Source: Bacteroidota bacterium (lineage in GTDB: Bacteria > Bacteroidota > Bacteroidia > Flavobacteriales > Flavobacteriaceae). From it: a DNA stretch of 64,000 nt. Position 1 is the first letter of the stretch, and the number at the start of each line of letters is the position of its first letter. Made by a program: the position numbers and the translations under genes. Below the pieces are notes generated by a model. The model searched no databases and was not told the origin of the DNA. It saw only the letters and a program-made list of their open reading frames with translations. Shown here piece by piece: positions 56,857-64,000 of this stretch. Where the stretch lies: contig CANFJB010000004.1 in assembly GCA_947447375.1 (NCBI GenBank), forward strand, positions 62,001-126,000. Reading direction: 5' to 3'.

Positions 56857-57756
56857 ATGAACAATGTAAAAAATGTGTTTAGTATTAAAGACTTGGAAAA
56901 TCTTTCAGGTATAAAAGCACATACTATTAGAATATGGGAAAAACGATATAATATATTGGAACCCATGCGTACCGATACCAATATTAGATTGTATGATTTA
57001 CCAAATCTACAAAAACTCCTTAATATTGTTTTACTTCACGATTATGGTTACAAAATTTCACGTATCGCAAAATACAATCCAGATGAAATTCCGGAAATTG
57101 TAAATAACATTATATCTGAAAAAAGTGTAAAAAGTCACGCGATTTCTTATTTCAAAATGGCAATGATCAATTTTGATCAAACGTTGTTTTTCAAAACTTA
57201 CGACGAATTACTTTCTGAAAAATCATTTAGAGAAGTGTTTTTCGAGGTTTTTATTCCTTTAATGAACGAAATTGGATTGCTATGGCAAACCGATACAATA
57301 ACTCCGGCTCACGAACATTTTATTACCTATTTGATTAAACAAAAGTTACTAATAAATACCGAAAAACAGCAATTATTAGAACCTAGAATTGACGACCGCG
57401 TATTTGTACTTTACCTTCCTTCAAATGAAATTCACGAATTGGGATTAATGTATTTGAACTATGAAATATTACACCATGGTTATCGAAGCATTTACCTAGG
57501 TGAAAGCATTCCACTGGATAATTTGAAAGACTTGAAGAGTTATTTTAACAATATAACTTATGTTTCTTATTTAACGGTTGAACCTAACAAAGACGAAATA
57601 AACCCTTATATTGAAGCTTTAAACAAAGAAGTTTTAAACGACAATCAAACAGAGTTATGGCTGATTGGACGAATGGTAGAATTTATAGACGAAAAGCACG
57701 TAACTCCAAAAACTAAGGTTTTTAAATCAATTAGTGAACTAATAATAAATCTGTAA
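56857..57756 (+). CDS. CarH-like MerR regulator with cobalamin-binding domain
   Basis: A 299-aa repressor-type protein. Residues 1-75 are a MerR helix-turn-helix (SIKDLENLSGIKAHTIRIWEKRY). The C-terminal half is a B12-binding domain: a W-x9-EH motif (Trp near 143, EHF near 153) in the helical cap and the ExHxLG motif (EIHELG, His near 193) for the lower cobalt ligand. CarH proteins bind DNA in the dark with adenosylcobalamin and release it in light. Genes for carotenoid synthesis follow immediately, which fits a light switch. Light response itself is inference. Confidence 0.88.
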   Translation: MNNVKNVFSIKDLENLSGIKAHTIRIWEKRYNILEPMRTDTNIRLYDLPNLQKLLNIVLLHDYGYKISRIAKYNPDEIPEIVNNIISEKSVKSHAISYFKMAMINFDQTLFFKTYDELLSEKSFREVFFEVFIPLMNEIGLLWQTDTITPAHEHFITYLIKQKLLINTEKQQLLEPRIDDRVFVLYLPSNEIHELGLMYLNYEILHHGYRSIYLGESIPLDNLKDLKSYFNNITYVSYLTVEPNKDEINPYIEALNKEVLNDNQTELWLIGRMVEFIDEKHVTPKTKVFKSISELIINL

Positions 57757-57760
57757 ATTA

Positions 57761-57805
57761 TACAAATCAAATTGTAAATTCGAGTATATCGTTTTTGTAA
57801 TTTTG
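57761..57805 (+). promoter_or_regulatory. crtIBZ promoter with candidate CarH operator
   Basis: TAATTTTG at 57798-57805 is the -7 box, 9 bases before the crtI ATG. TTGTA half-sites occur at 57772-57776 and 57795-57799, 23 bp apart (about two turns), and an inverted TACAA at 57761-57765 makes TACAA-N6-TTGTA with the first. One half-site falls near the -33 region and another overlaps the -7 box, so a bound repressor would block polymerase. Confidence 0.5.
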
Positions 57806-57814
57806 TTACTACAC

Positions 57815-59275
57815 ATGGGAAAAGACATTAAAATTATAGGTTCTGGTTTTTCATCACTAGCTGCATCCTGCTACTTGGCTCAAAAAGGTCATAAAGTAAC
57901 AGTATTCGAAAAAAATAGCTCTATTGGCGGCAGAGCCAGACAATTAAAAAAAGAAGGATTCACTTTTGATATGGGTCCGAGTTGGTACTGGATGCCTGAT
58001 GTTTTTGAACGCTTTTTTGGTGATTTCAATAAAAAACCTTCCGATTATTACGAGTTAATTAAATTATCACCTGCGTATAGAGTGTATTATGGGATTGATG
58101 ATTTTATTGCTATAGCAGATAATTTAGAAGAAATAATCAGCACATTTGAAGCAATTGAAAAAGGAAGCGGTAAAGTTCTGGCAAAATTTATGGCTGAAGC
58201 CAGAAGTAATTATGACATTGCCATTAAAGATTTAGTTTATCGTCCTGGAGTTTCTCCATTGGAATTAATAACTACAGAAACTGCTTTAAAAGTGGGTCAA
58301 TTCTTCAGCAATATCAGTAAAGACGTTCGTAAGAAATTTATAAACCAACGCCTAATTCAAATTTTAGAATTCCCAGTTTTATTCCTTGGTGCAAAACCTT
58401 CAGATACTCCATCATTTTATAGTTTTATGAATTATGCCGACTTTGGAATGGGAACTTGGCATCCTAAAACAGGTATGTACGATGTTATTCAAGGAATGGA
58501 AAGTTTGGCTTTGGAATTAGGAGTAAAATTTGAAACCAATTCCAATATTGAGAAAATAATCGTTGAAAATAAAAAAGCAGTTGCCTTACAAATCAATGGA
58601 AAAAGAATCGATGCTGATATTATTTTAAGTGGCGCCGATTACCATCATACAGAAACTTTATTAGACCCGGAGTACCGAGCGTATTCTGAAAAATATTGGG
58701 AAAGCAAAACTTTCGCCCCTTCTTCCCTACTTTTTTATGTAGGTTTCAATAAGAAGATAAAAAATATTTCTCACCATGCTTTGTTTTTTGATGTGGATTT
58801 CAATCAACATGCGAAAGACATTTATGACGAACCAAAATGGCCTGACAACCCTCTTTTTTATGCGAATTTTCCTTCAATTACTGATAAAACAGCTGCACCT
58901 GAAGGAATGGAATCTGGTTTCTTTTTGATACCACTAGCACCAGGAATTGAGGATACACCAGAACTAAGAGAAGCTTATTTTGATAAAATAATTTCAAGAT
59001 TTGAGACATTAACTAAGGAAAATATAAAAGAAAATATTATTTTTAAAGAATCTTTTTGCAAGCTAGACTTTGAAGAAGTTTATAACTCCTACAAAGGAAA
59101 TGCATACGGAATGGCGAATACATTGTTACAAACAGCATTTCTAAGACCCAAACTGAAAAGTAAAAAGATAGAAAATATGTATTTTACCGGTCAGCTTACC
59201 GTTCCTGGACCTGGAGTTCCGCCAGCCTTAATATCAGGAAAATTAGTTGCCGAATTAATTGAAAAAAACCTATAG
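57815..59275 (+). CDS. crtI: Phytoene desaturase
   Basis: FAD-dependent desaturase converting phytoene to lycopene (486 aa). The dinucleotide fold IIGSGFSSLAASCYLAQKGH is at residues 6-25, followed by the GGRARQ motif; the C-terminal FTGQLTVPGPGVPPALISG is the CrtI signature. Start placed at ATG 57815, since the upstream TTG overlaps the -7 box. The next gene, crtB, starts 3 bases later. Confidence 0.95.
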   Translation: MGKDIKIIGSGFSSLAASCYLAQKGHKVTVFEKNSSIGGRARQLKKEGFTFDMGPSWYWMPDVFERFFGDFNKKPSDYYELIKLSPAYRVYYGIDDFIAIADNLEEIISTFEAIEKGSGKVLAKFMAEARSNYDIAIKDLVYRPGVSPLELITTETALKVGQFFSNISKDVRKKFINQRLIQILEFPVLFLGAKPSDTPSFYSFMNYADFGMGTWHPKTGMYDVIQGMESLALELGVKFETNSNIEKIIVENKKAVALQINGKRIDADIILSGADYHHTETLLDPEYRAYSEKYWESKTFAPSSLLFYVGFNKKIKNISHHALFFDVDFNQHAKDIYDEPKWPDNPLFYANFPSITDKTAAPEGMESGFFLIPLAPGIEDTPELREAYFDKIISRFETLTKENIKENIIFKESFCKLDFEEVYNSYKGNAYGMANTLLQTAFLRPKLKSKKIENMYFTGQLTVPGPGVPPALISGKLVAELIEKNL

Positions 59276-59277
59276 TT

Positions 59278-60117
59278 ATGAAGAATCTTTTTGACCAAGT
59301 ATCTTTTGATTGTAGCCGAAATGTTACAAAATCCTACAGCACCTCTTTTTCTTCAGCGGTGAAAATGCTTGCGCCAAATATTCGTCAAGACATTTATAAC
59401 ATTTATGGTTTTGTTCGTTTTGCTGATGAAATTGTGGATAGTTTTCACGATTACAATAAGGAAGAACTTTTATTACTTTTTGAAAATGATTTAGAGCTTG
59501 CGTTGAAAAATAAGATTAGTTTGAATCCTATTTTAAATGCTTTTCAAAATACGGTGCACCAATATCAAATTCCAAAAGAATTAATTGATGCATTTATGAA
59601 AAGTATGAAATTGGATTTATCCAAAACAGAATACAAAACAGTTTCTGAATACAATGAATACATTTATGGTTCAGCAGATGTGGTAGGATTAATGTGTTTG
59701 AAGGTTTTTGTAAAAGGTGATGACTATAAATATGATTTACTGAAAGAATCAGCAATGAGATTAGGATCAGCATTTCAGAAAGTAAATTTCTTAAGAGATT
59801 TAAAAGCTGATTTTGAGGATTTAAATCGCACTTATTTCCCAAATACCGATTTGTCTAAATTAGATGAAAAATCAAAACTAAAAATCATCCAGGAAATTGA
59901 AGCCGATTTTGAAGCAGGTTACGAAGGTTTGATTTTACTTCCAATTGAAGCTAAATTCGGAGTTTACACCGCTTATTCCTACTATAAAAAATTACTTGCC
60001 AAACTAAAAAATACTCCCTCAGCAGAAATTAAAAATACCAGAATTCGAGTTTCAAATTATCAAAAATACGGGCTTTTCGCCAAATGTTACTTTTCATACA
60101 AATTAAATATTATTTAA
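59278..60117 (+). CDS. crtB: Phytoene synthase
   Basis: Condenses two geranylgeranyl diphosphates to phytoene (279 aa). The two Asp-rich motifs are visible: RFADEIVDSF near residue 48 and NFLRDLKADFEDLNR near 169-184, plus YGSADVVGLMC. Middle gene of crtI-crtB-crtZ. Confidence 0.95.
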   Translation: MKNLFDQVSFDCSRNVTKSYSTSFSSAVKMLAPNIRQDIYNIYGFVRFADEIVDSFHDYNKEELLLLFENDLELALKNKISLNPILNAFQNTVHQYQIPKELIDAFMKSMKLDLSKTEYKTVSEYNEYIYGSADVVGLMCLKVFVKGDDYKYDLLKESAMRLGSAFQKVNFLRDLKADFEDLNRTYFPNTDLSKLDEKSKLKIIQEIEADFEAGYEGLILLPIEAKFGVYTAYSYYKKLLAKLKNTPSAEIKNTRIRVSNYQKYGLFAKCYFSYKLNII

Positions 60118-60128
60118 ATTAATCTATT

Positions 60129-60572
60129 ATGTGGATTTATATTGTTGTCTTTTTCGCTACTTTTTTCTTTATGGAATTTATGGCTTGGTTTAGTCACAAA
60201 TACATTATGCACGGATTTTTGTGGGTTTTACATGCTGATCACCATAAAAAGGACCACGATTCTTGGTTTGAAAGAAACGACTTGTTTTTTATTTTCTATG
60301 CCGTTGTCAGCATGGGGTTTTTCTTCCTTTGGAGATATGAAATTTTCGATTTAGGACTAGCGGTTGGATTAGGTATTTTTGCCTACGGTTTGGCTTATTT
60401 TATTGTTCACGACATTTTTATTCACCAGAGATTTAAATTATTTAGAAATGCAAATAACGTCTATTCAAGAGCGGTGAGAAGAGCACACAAGATGCACCAC
60501 AAACATACAGGTAAAGAAGATGGCGAGTGTTTTGGTATGTTATTAGTCCCTTTTAAATACTTCAAAAAATAA
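60129..60572 (+). CDS. crtZ: Beta-carotene hydroxylase
   Basis: A 147-aa membrane di-iron hydroxylase making zeaxanthin from beta-carotene. The histidine boxes are HKYIMH, HADHHKKDH, and HDIFIHQRF/HKMHHKH; about four helices. Last gene of the operon, 11 bases after crtB, then a terminator. Lycopene cyclase (crtY), needed between CrtI and CrtZ, is not in the operon. Confidence 0.94.
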   Translation: MWIYIVVFFATFFFMEFMAWFSHKYIMHGFLWVLHADHHKKDHDSWFERNDLFFIFYAVVSMGFFFLWRYEIFDLGLAVGLGIFAYGLAYFIVHDIFIHQRFKLFRNANNVYSRAVRRAHKMHHKHTGKEDGECFGMLLVPFKYFKK

Positions 60573-60602
60573 AAAAAGCGTTCCAATTAGGAACGCTTTT
60601 TC
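60572..60602. terminator. Bidirectional terminator after crtZ
   Basis: Stem AAAAAGCGTTCC/GGAACGCTTTTT with a 5-base loop between crtZ and the convergent DUF4252 gene. Confidence 0.92.
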
Positions 60603-60622
60603 ATTATAACCAAGTCAGAATA

Positions 60623-61159
60623 TTACTTTGAAATCATTTGCTGTAATGGTTTCAATTGTTCTAAATCTACATTAGCATTTTTTAGAACCGACATCAATGA
60701 CAAAATCCCTGTAGGATTCATATCTTTTCCCAAAACTCTAATGACAGCAAAACCATTTTCCTTATTGTTTGCATAAAATACAAATTCGTCTATATGCTCA
60801 TCATCACCAACAAAACTTACAGAAGCGCCATCTTTTCCAGATCCAAACTTCATTAATTCTTGGTATTTCTCTTCTTTCAATATTTTGCCAACTTTAACTT
60901 TCTCTGATTCGAATTCTGCTTTGTTGCTATCATTTAATTTAAAAGCTAGAATATTTACTTTTTCAAATGATTTTAAAGCTGCATTTTCTTCAGAAGATAA
61001 TTTCGAACTATCAATATTCAACATGTTTGGTGATAAATCCAAAGCAACAAAGTTCTTGTTTTCTGTTTTTTCTACGAAGTACTTCTGTAAAGATGGCTCG
61101 TCGTTACAGCTTGAAAATAAAGCGCTTACAACAATCAATAAACCTAAAATACGCTTCAT
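60623..61159 (-). CDS. DUF4252 lipoprotein
   Basis: A 178-aa lipoprotein (lipobox SSCN, Cys near 18) of the DUF4252 family, conserved in Bacteroidota without known role. Body alternates strands and helices (VDLSP-like LDLSPNMLNI, ASVSFVGDDEHIDEFVFYANN). It is 5 bases after a second DUF4252 gene and sits in an operon with an ECF sigma factor, so envelope-stress output is a fair guess. Confidence 0.82.
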   Translation of the reverse strand: MKRILGLLIVVSALFSSCNDEPSLQKYFVEKTENKNFVALDLSPNMLNIDSSKLSSEENAALKSFEKVNILAFKLNDSNKAEFESEKVKVGKILKEEKYQELMKFGSGKDGASVSFVGDDEHIDEFVFYANNKENGFAVIRVLGKDMNPTGILSLMSVLKNANVDLEQLKPLQQMISK

Positions 61160-61164
61160 AACTA

Positions 61165-61695
61165 CTATTTTTTACCTTTAGTTGCTTTTTTCAACTCATC
61201 GCCACCAGGAAGTCTCATTTTATCTGTAAGTACTGAGATTTCATCCAAATCAAAATCACCGGTTAACGACATTAAAACGGTTTCATTTCCTTTTGAAGTT
61301 CCTTCCATAAACATTAATAACTCTTTAATTTGAGAGTCTTTTGCTCCAGATCTTACTAAGATTTTAATATTCTTTCCACCATCGTTAATTCGCATTAACT
61401 CTTCTAATCCTGCAGATTTTGTGTACTTGTCAGCAGTAGCTTTCATTTCAGAAGTTACTCTGGTGCTATTGGTAGTAAATACTTTTAAATTGTCTAACTT
61501 TTTAATTAAATTCAAATAAGGCTGCGCTGATTTATCTGAAGCGTCCACTTTAACTTTGCTCATTAATTCAAACATTTTTTTGTTTACAATGATTGAAGTA
61601 ACGTCATCTTGACCGTCAAATTTATCAAATGCTACTTGACCATAAAAAGCGGTTGGCAACACACTAAACATCAATACTAATACTAATTTTCTCAT
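61165..61695 (-). CDS. DUF4252 exported protein
   Basis: A 176-aa protein with signal peptide (LVLVLMFSVLPTAFYGQ) but no lipobox, unlike its neighbour. Residues 70-165 match DUF4252 (NGGKNIKILVRSG, LTGDFDLDEISVLT). Paralogous to the next gene, likely an ancient tandem duplication. Lies 13 bases after the putative anti-sigma gene. Confidence 0.82.
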   Translation of the reverse strand: MRKLVLVLMFSVLPTAFYGQVAFDKFDGQDDVTSIIVNKKMFELMSKVKVDASDKSAQPYLNLIKKLDNLKVFTTNSTRVTSEMKATADKYTKSAGLEELMRINDGGKNIKILVRSGAKDSQIKELLMFMEGTSKGNETVLMSLTGDFDLDEISVLTDKMRLPGGDELKKATKGKK

Positions 61696-61708
61696 GATTT
61701 CTATTTGT

Positions 61709-62155
61709 TTATTTTGTTTTAAAAATTAATTCTTTTGAGTTTTGAAACTCGTTAATATAAGACACACTTTCAATTCCTACATTTACATTTTTAGACAACA
61801 TCGAAAGTGCTTTTTGTGTAGCTTCAAAAGCGGCTTCTGGACTATCATAGGTCCCTAAATCATTCGGTTCTTGGGGTTGATGTAAATAGGTAAAAGTGCT
61901 AATTCCAAGTAAAACTACAACTGAAGCTGCAATTGATAACCACGCAACATTACGTTTTTTAGCTTGTAGCGGAATCGTTTGCTTAAACTGCTGTTCTTTC
62001 GCTTTTGAGAAATACCCAAATAAAGGTTTGTATTGTTCCAAATGCTGCGCAACATCTGATGAAGAAAAGTAATTTTTCAATTCTTTTTCTTCTAATACAC
62101 TGGTTTCTCCTTGAAAATATTTTTCTAAAATAGCTTCTATTCTATTTAATTCCAT
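61709..62155 (-). CDS. Putative anti-sigma factor, membrane protein
   Basis: A 148-aa protein with an N-terminal cytoplasmic region (ILEKYFQGETSVLEEKELKNYF), one transmembrane helix (WLSIAASVVVLLGISTFTYL near residues 72-91) and a periplasmic tail. This topology and the overlap with an ECF sigma gene suggest it binds and restrains that sigma factor. No zinc (ZAS) motif is visible. Start at ATG 62155; an alternative ATG lies two codons upstream. Confidence 0.72.
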   Translation of the reverse strand: MELNRIEAILEKYFQGETSVLEEKELKNYFSSSDVAQHLEQYKPLFGYFSKAKEQQFKQTIPLQAKKRNVAWLSIAASVVVLLGISTFTYLHQPQEPNDLGTYDSPEAAFEATQKALSMLSKNVNVGIESVSYINEFQNSKELIFKTK

Positions 62156-62651
62156 AATCATTTGTTTTTAACATAAACGCTCTTATCGTTTTCCTTGCTC
62201 TTGACAAAGCAACTCGTATCGCCGTTTCATTCATATCCATTATTTTGGCAATCTCCTCAAATTCATATTCTTCAATATCTCGCATTTGAATAATGAGTTT
62301 TTGTTGTTCTGGCAATTCTTTAATCGCTTTTTCAACCCAATTCAAACTATCTTTTGCTTCCAATTGGTTTTCTAAACTTGGCTCTCTGTCAATATAATTA
62401 TCGTGAACCAATTTTAAATTTCCCGATCGCTTCGCTTTCAACTGATCCAAACAATAATTTTTGGTCATTGTCATTGAAAAAGCTTCGATACTTTTATAAG
62501 AATCTAGGTTCTCTTTGTTATTCCATAATTTCAATATCACCTCCTGAGTAGCATCTTCCGCCTCTTCTGTACTAACCAATAGCCGTTTAGCAAGACGAAA
62601 AAGTTTGTCTTTAAATGGCGCAATTAATTTTACAAAATCATTTTGAGTCAT
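62142..62651 (-). CDS. ECF RNA polymerase sigma factor
   Basis: A 169-aa sigma-70 of the ECF class. Region 2 is FRLAKRLLVSTEEAEDATQEV (residues 17-37) with LKLWNNKENLD; region 4 is LPEQQKLIIQMRDIEEYEFEEIA ending in a helix-turn-helix (MDMNETAIRVALSRARK). Its end overlaps the putative anti-sigma start by 14 bases. It likely controls its own operon with the DUF4252 genes. Confidence 0.92.
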   Translation of the reverse strand: MTQNDFVKLIAPFKDKLFRLAKRLLVSTEEAEDATQEVILKLWNNKENLDSYKSIEAFSMTMTKNYCLDQLKAKRSGNLKLVHDNYIDREPSLENQLEAKDSLNWVEKAIKELPEQQKLIIQMRDIEEYEFEEIAKIMDMNETAIRVALSRARKTIRAFMLKTNDYGIK

Positions 62652-62719
62652 TGACTTATTTTAAGGCTGTTATAAAAGGAAGACGAGGATGGATTAATTT
62701 TGTTACAATATACAATAAA

Positions 62720-62826
62720 AAATATACAATGGCATTGACAATGGTAATGGCAAATTCAATAACAATAAAAAAAATATAAGAAAATACCTTTTCAATTGGC
62801 CTATAGCCTATTGCCTGCTGCTTATG
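62720..62826. repeat. Degenerate short-period repeat tract
   Basis: The intergenic DNA carries many variants of CAATGGCA/CAATGACAAT (62725-62766) and then of CCTATTGCC (62795-62822, e.g. GGCCTATAGCCTATTGCC). The units are degenerate and not in register, so it is not a clean tandem array. No gene is seen. Confidence 0.4.
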
Positions 62827-64000
62827 CTAAAATAAAATATTTATTCCAAGTTTATAATTTCTACCGCGGGTGCTATATCCTATATTTTCAGTGAAATTAG
62901 CATTTAATATGTTGTTAACACTTGCAAATAAATTGAATCTGTTTTTAATAATTTTGAAATTACCCATCACGTTCACTAATTGATAGGAATCCAATTGAAC
63001 CGGAACAGTTTCATAGGTTCCACCGTCAAAAAAAACGTCTTTTCGGGAATCAACGTATTGATAAGATAAATTAAAAGTTGCCTTGTCGGAATAATCATAA
63101 TCTATAGAAACATTTGCCTTGTGCTTTGGAATCAACCTTTTCAAGGGCTCTTCAACTTCTGTAAAAGTATAATTGGCTTTGAACTTTAATTTATTTGTAG
63201 CAACATAAGAAAACATCGACTCAATTCCTTTTGTATTATAGGAACCATCACTATTTACATAATTGGAGGCAAAAGTAACAGGATCGGTATAAAAACCAAT
63301 TGAATTTTTTTCTTCTCTATAAAAACAAACGGTGTTGAATTGGATTTTCTTTTTTAATAACTCTTTTTCAAACCCAAGTTCTATCGTATTGTTCTTTTCA
63401 GGTGTCAATGCTAAATTCCCATAAGGCGAAAATAATTGGTACAAACTCGGTGTAATATAGGCAGTGCTGTAGGAAGCAATTAATTTTAAATCAATATTCG
63501 ATATTGAATACGATGGATTAATGTTATAAACTGAATAATTGTTATAAATAGAATGTTTGTCATAACGGGTACCAGCATTGATATTCAAACCAAAATCAGA
63601 GTTATATACTGCAGTAACATAAGTGTCAAACCAATTGAATTTAGCGTTTTGCTTAGCAATTAGTTCTGCTTGAGAATCCATTTCGTTGAATTGAAATTGG
63701 GTTCCTAAAATTAGAAAAAATTGATTGGAGAAATTGTATTTATTAAAGGCATCGATAGTAACCGACTTGGAAATATAACTACTATTATCAATAGAATTTG
63801 ACCAAGTATTCAATGAAGTATAGTATCTTTCATTTATTGAAAAACCTGAATTCAAAACCAATTCTCCATTTTTGTATTTGTATTTTGGAGAAAATCCAAA
63901 TCGGAATTGCTGTGTTTTTGCAACATTTAAAGGTGTGTCTGCAGAAGTGAAATTATCATAAAATCCATCGTAGTTGTTTTTGATCTTATCAAAATTGGTA
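62827..64000 (-). CDS. TonB-dependent receptor, C-terminal part (cut by window edge)
   Basis: At least 390 aa of an outer membrane beta-barrel; the frame stays open to the right edge, so the plug and signal peptide lie beyond 64000. Typical barrel features: alternating hydrophobic strands, NTIELGFEKELL, YTFTEVEEPLKRLIPKHKANVSIDY, SVNNILNANFTENIGYSTRGRNYKLG and an aromatic C-terminus (INILF). Size and pattern resemble BtuB-type vitamin B12 receptors, but the substrate cannot be fixed. The stop lies next to a repeat tract. Confidence 0.88.
   Translation of the reverse strand, partial: TNFDKIKNNYDGFYDNFTSADTPLNVAKTQQFRFGFSPKYKYKNGELVLNSGFSINERYYTSLNTWSNSIDNSSYISKSVTIDAFNKYNFSNQFFLILGTQFQFNEMDSQAELIAKQNAKFNWFDTYVTAVYNSDFGLNINAGTRYDKHSIYNNYSVYNINPSYSISNIDLKLIASYSTAYITPSLYQLFSPYGNLALTPEKNNTIELGFEKELLKKKIQFNTVCFYREEKNSIGFYTDPVTFASNYVNSDGSYNTKGIESMFSYVATNKLKFKANYTFTEVEEPLKRLIPKHKANVSIDYDYSDKATFNLSYQYVDSRKDVFFDGGTYETVPVQLDSYQLVNVMGNFKIIKNRFNLFASVNNILNANFTENIGYSTRGRNYKLGINILF

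Overview
The window is a 64 kb stretch of chromosome from a low-G+C member of the Bacteroidota, most likely Flavobacterium or a close relative. Three things point there. Promoters repeatedly match the Bacteroidota -7 box TAnnTTTG, several with a -33 TTG exactly 19 bp upstream. Genes generally lack Shine-Dalgarno sequences. The content is typical of flavobacteria: FabV, DUF4835, DUF4252, KTSC, two-gene 5'-nucleotidase, TonB receptors and a carotenoid operon. Most of the window is core genome. There is no rRNA, CRISPR array, prophage, transposase or plasmid function.

Layout. 1-6 kb: agmatine-to-putrescine genes aguB-aguA, an M1 aminopeptidase, a mutarotase-like protein and a GNAT acetyltransferase. 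6-12 kb: RNase P RNA, dnaX, then ppx-ppk1-sixA (polyphosphate). 12-18.7 kb: a KTSC protein, an AAA+ ATPase/VWA pair, a TauE permease with an MBL-rhodanese protein (sulfur handling) and a TlpA-like lipoprotein. 18.8-19.7 kb: tRNA-Tyr and about 700 bp of decayed sequence. 19.7-25 kb: a membrane AraC regulator, rhomboid protease, lipid A acyltransferase, VF530 protein, smpB, an HTH-Fic protein and pcm. 25-31 kb: oxidoreductases, YggS, an exonuclease/GIY-YIG fusion, miaA and an acyl-ACP thioesterase. 31-38 kb: a two-component pair, coaE, a glycosyltransferase, fabV and recN. 38-42.6 kb: the bamD-rpoZ-coaBC-DUF4835 operon and dapA. 42.7-48.2 kb: a split 5'-nucleotidase, ligA and rpsF-rpsR-rplI. 48.4-56.2 kb: a TonB receptor, priA, DUF2147, a BrkB-family protein, a PRTase and aroK. 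56.3-56.7 kb: two tRNA-Lys and one tRNA-Leu. 56.8-60.6 kb: a CarH-like MerR/B12 regulator followed by crtI-crtB-crtZ. 60.6-64 kb: ECF sigma factor, putative anti-sigma, two DUF4252 proteins, and a TonB receptor cut by the window edge.

How the genes work together. The clearest regulatory circuit is the predicted cobalamin-dependent photoreceptor next to the carotenoid genes; TTGTA half-sites overlap the crt promoter elements. Polyphosphate synthesis and breakdown sit in one operon. Envelope assembly (BamD) is transcribed with RNA polymerase omega and coenzyme A synthesis. I found no wholly unknown multi-gene system. The best leads are a dispersed hairpin repeat present twice, the HTH-Fic protein with its own inhibitory motif, the exonuclease/GIY-YIG fusion, the decayed island after tRNA-Tyr, and the RNase P gene overlapping an acetyltransferase gene tail to tail.
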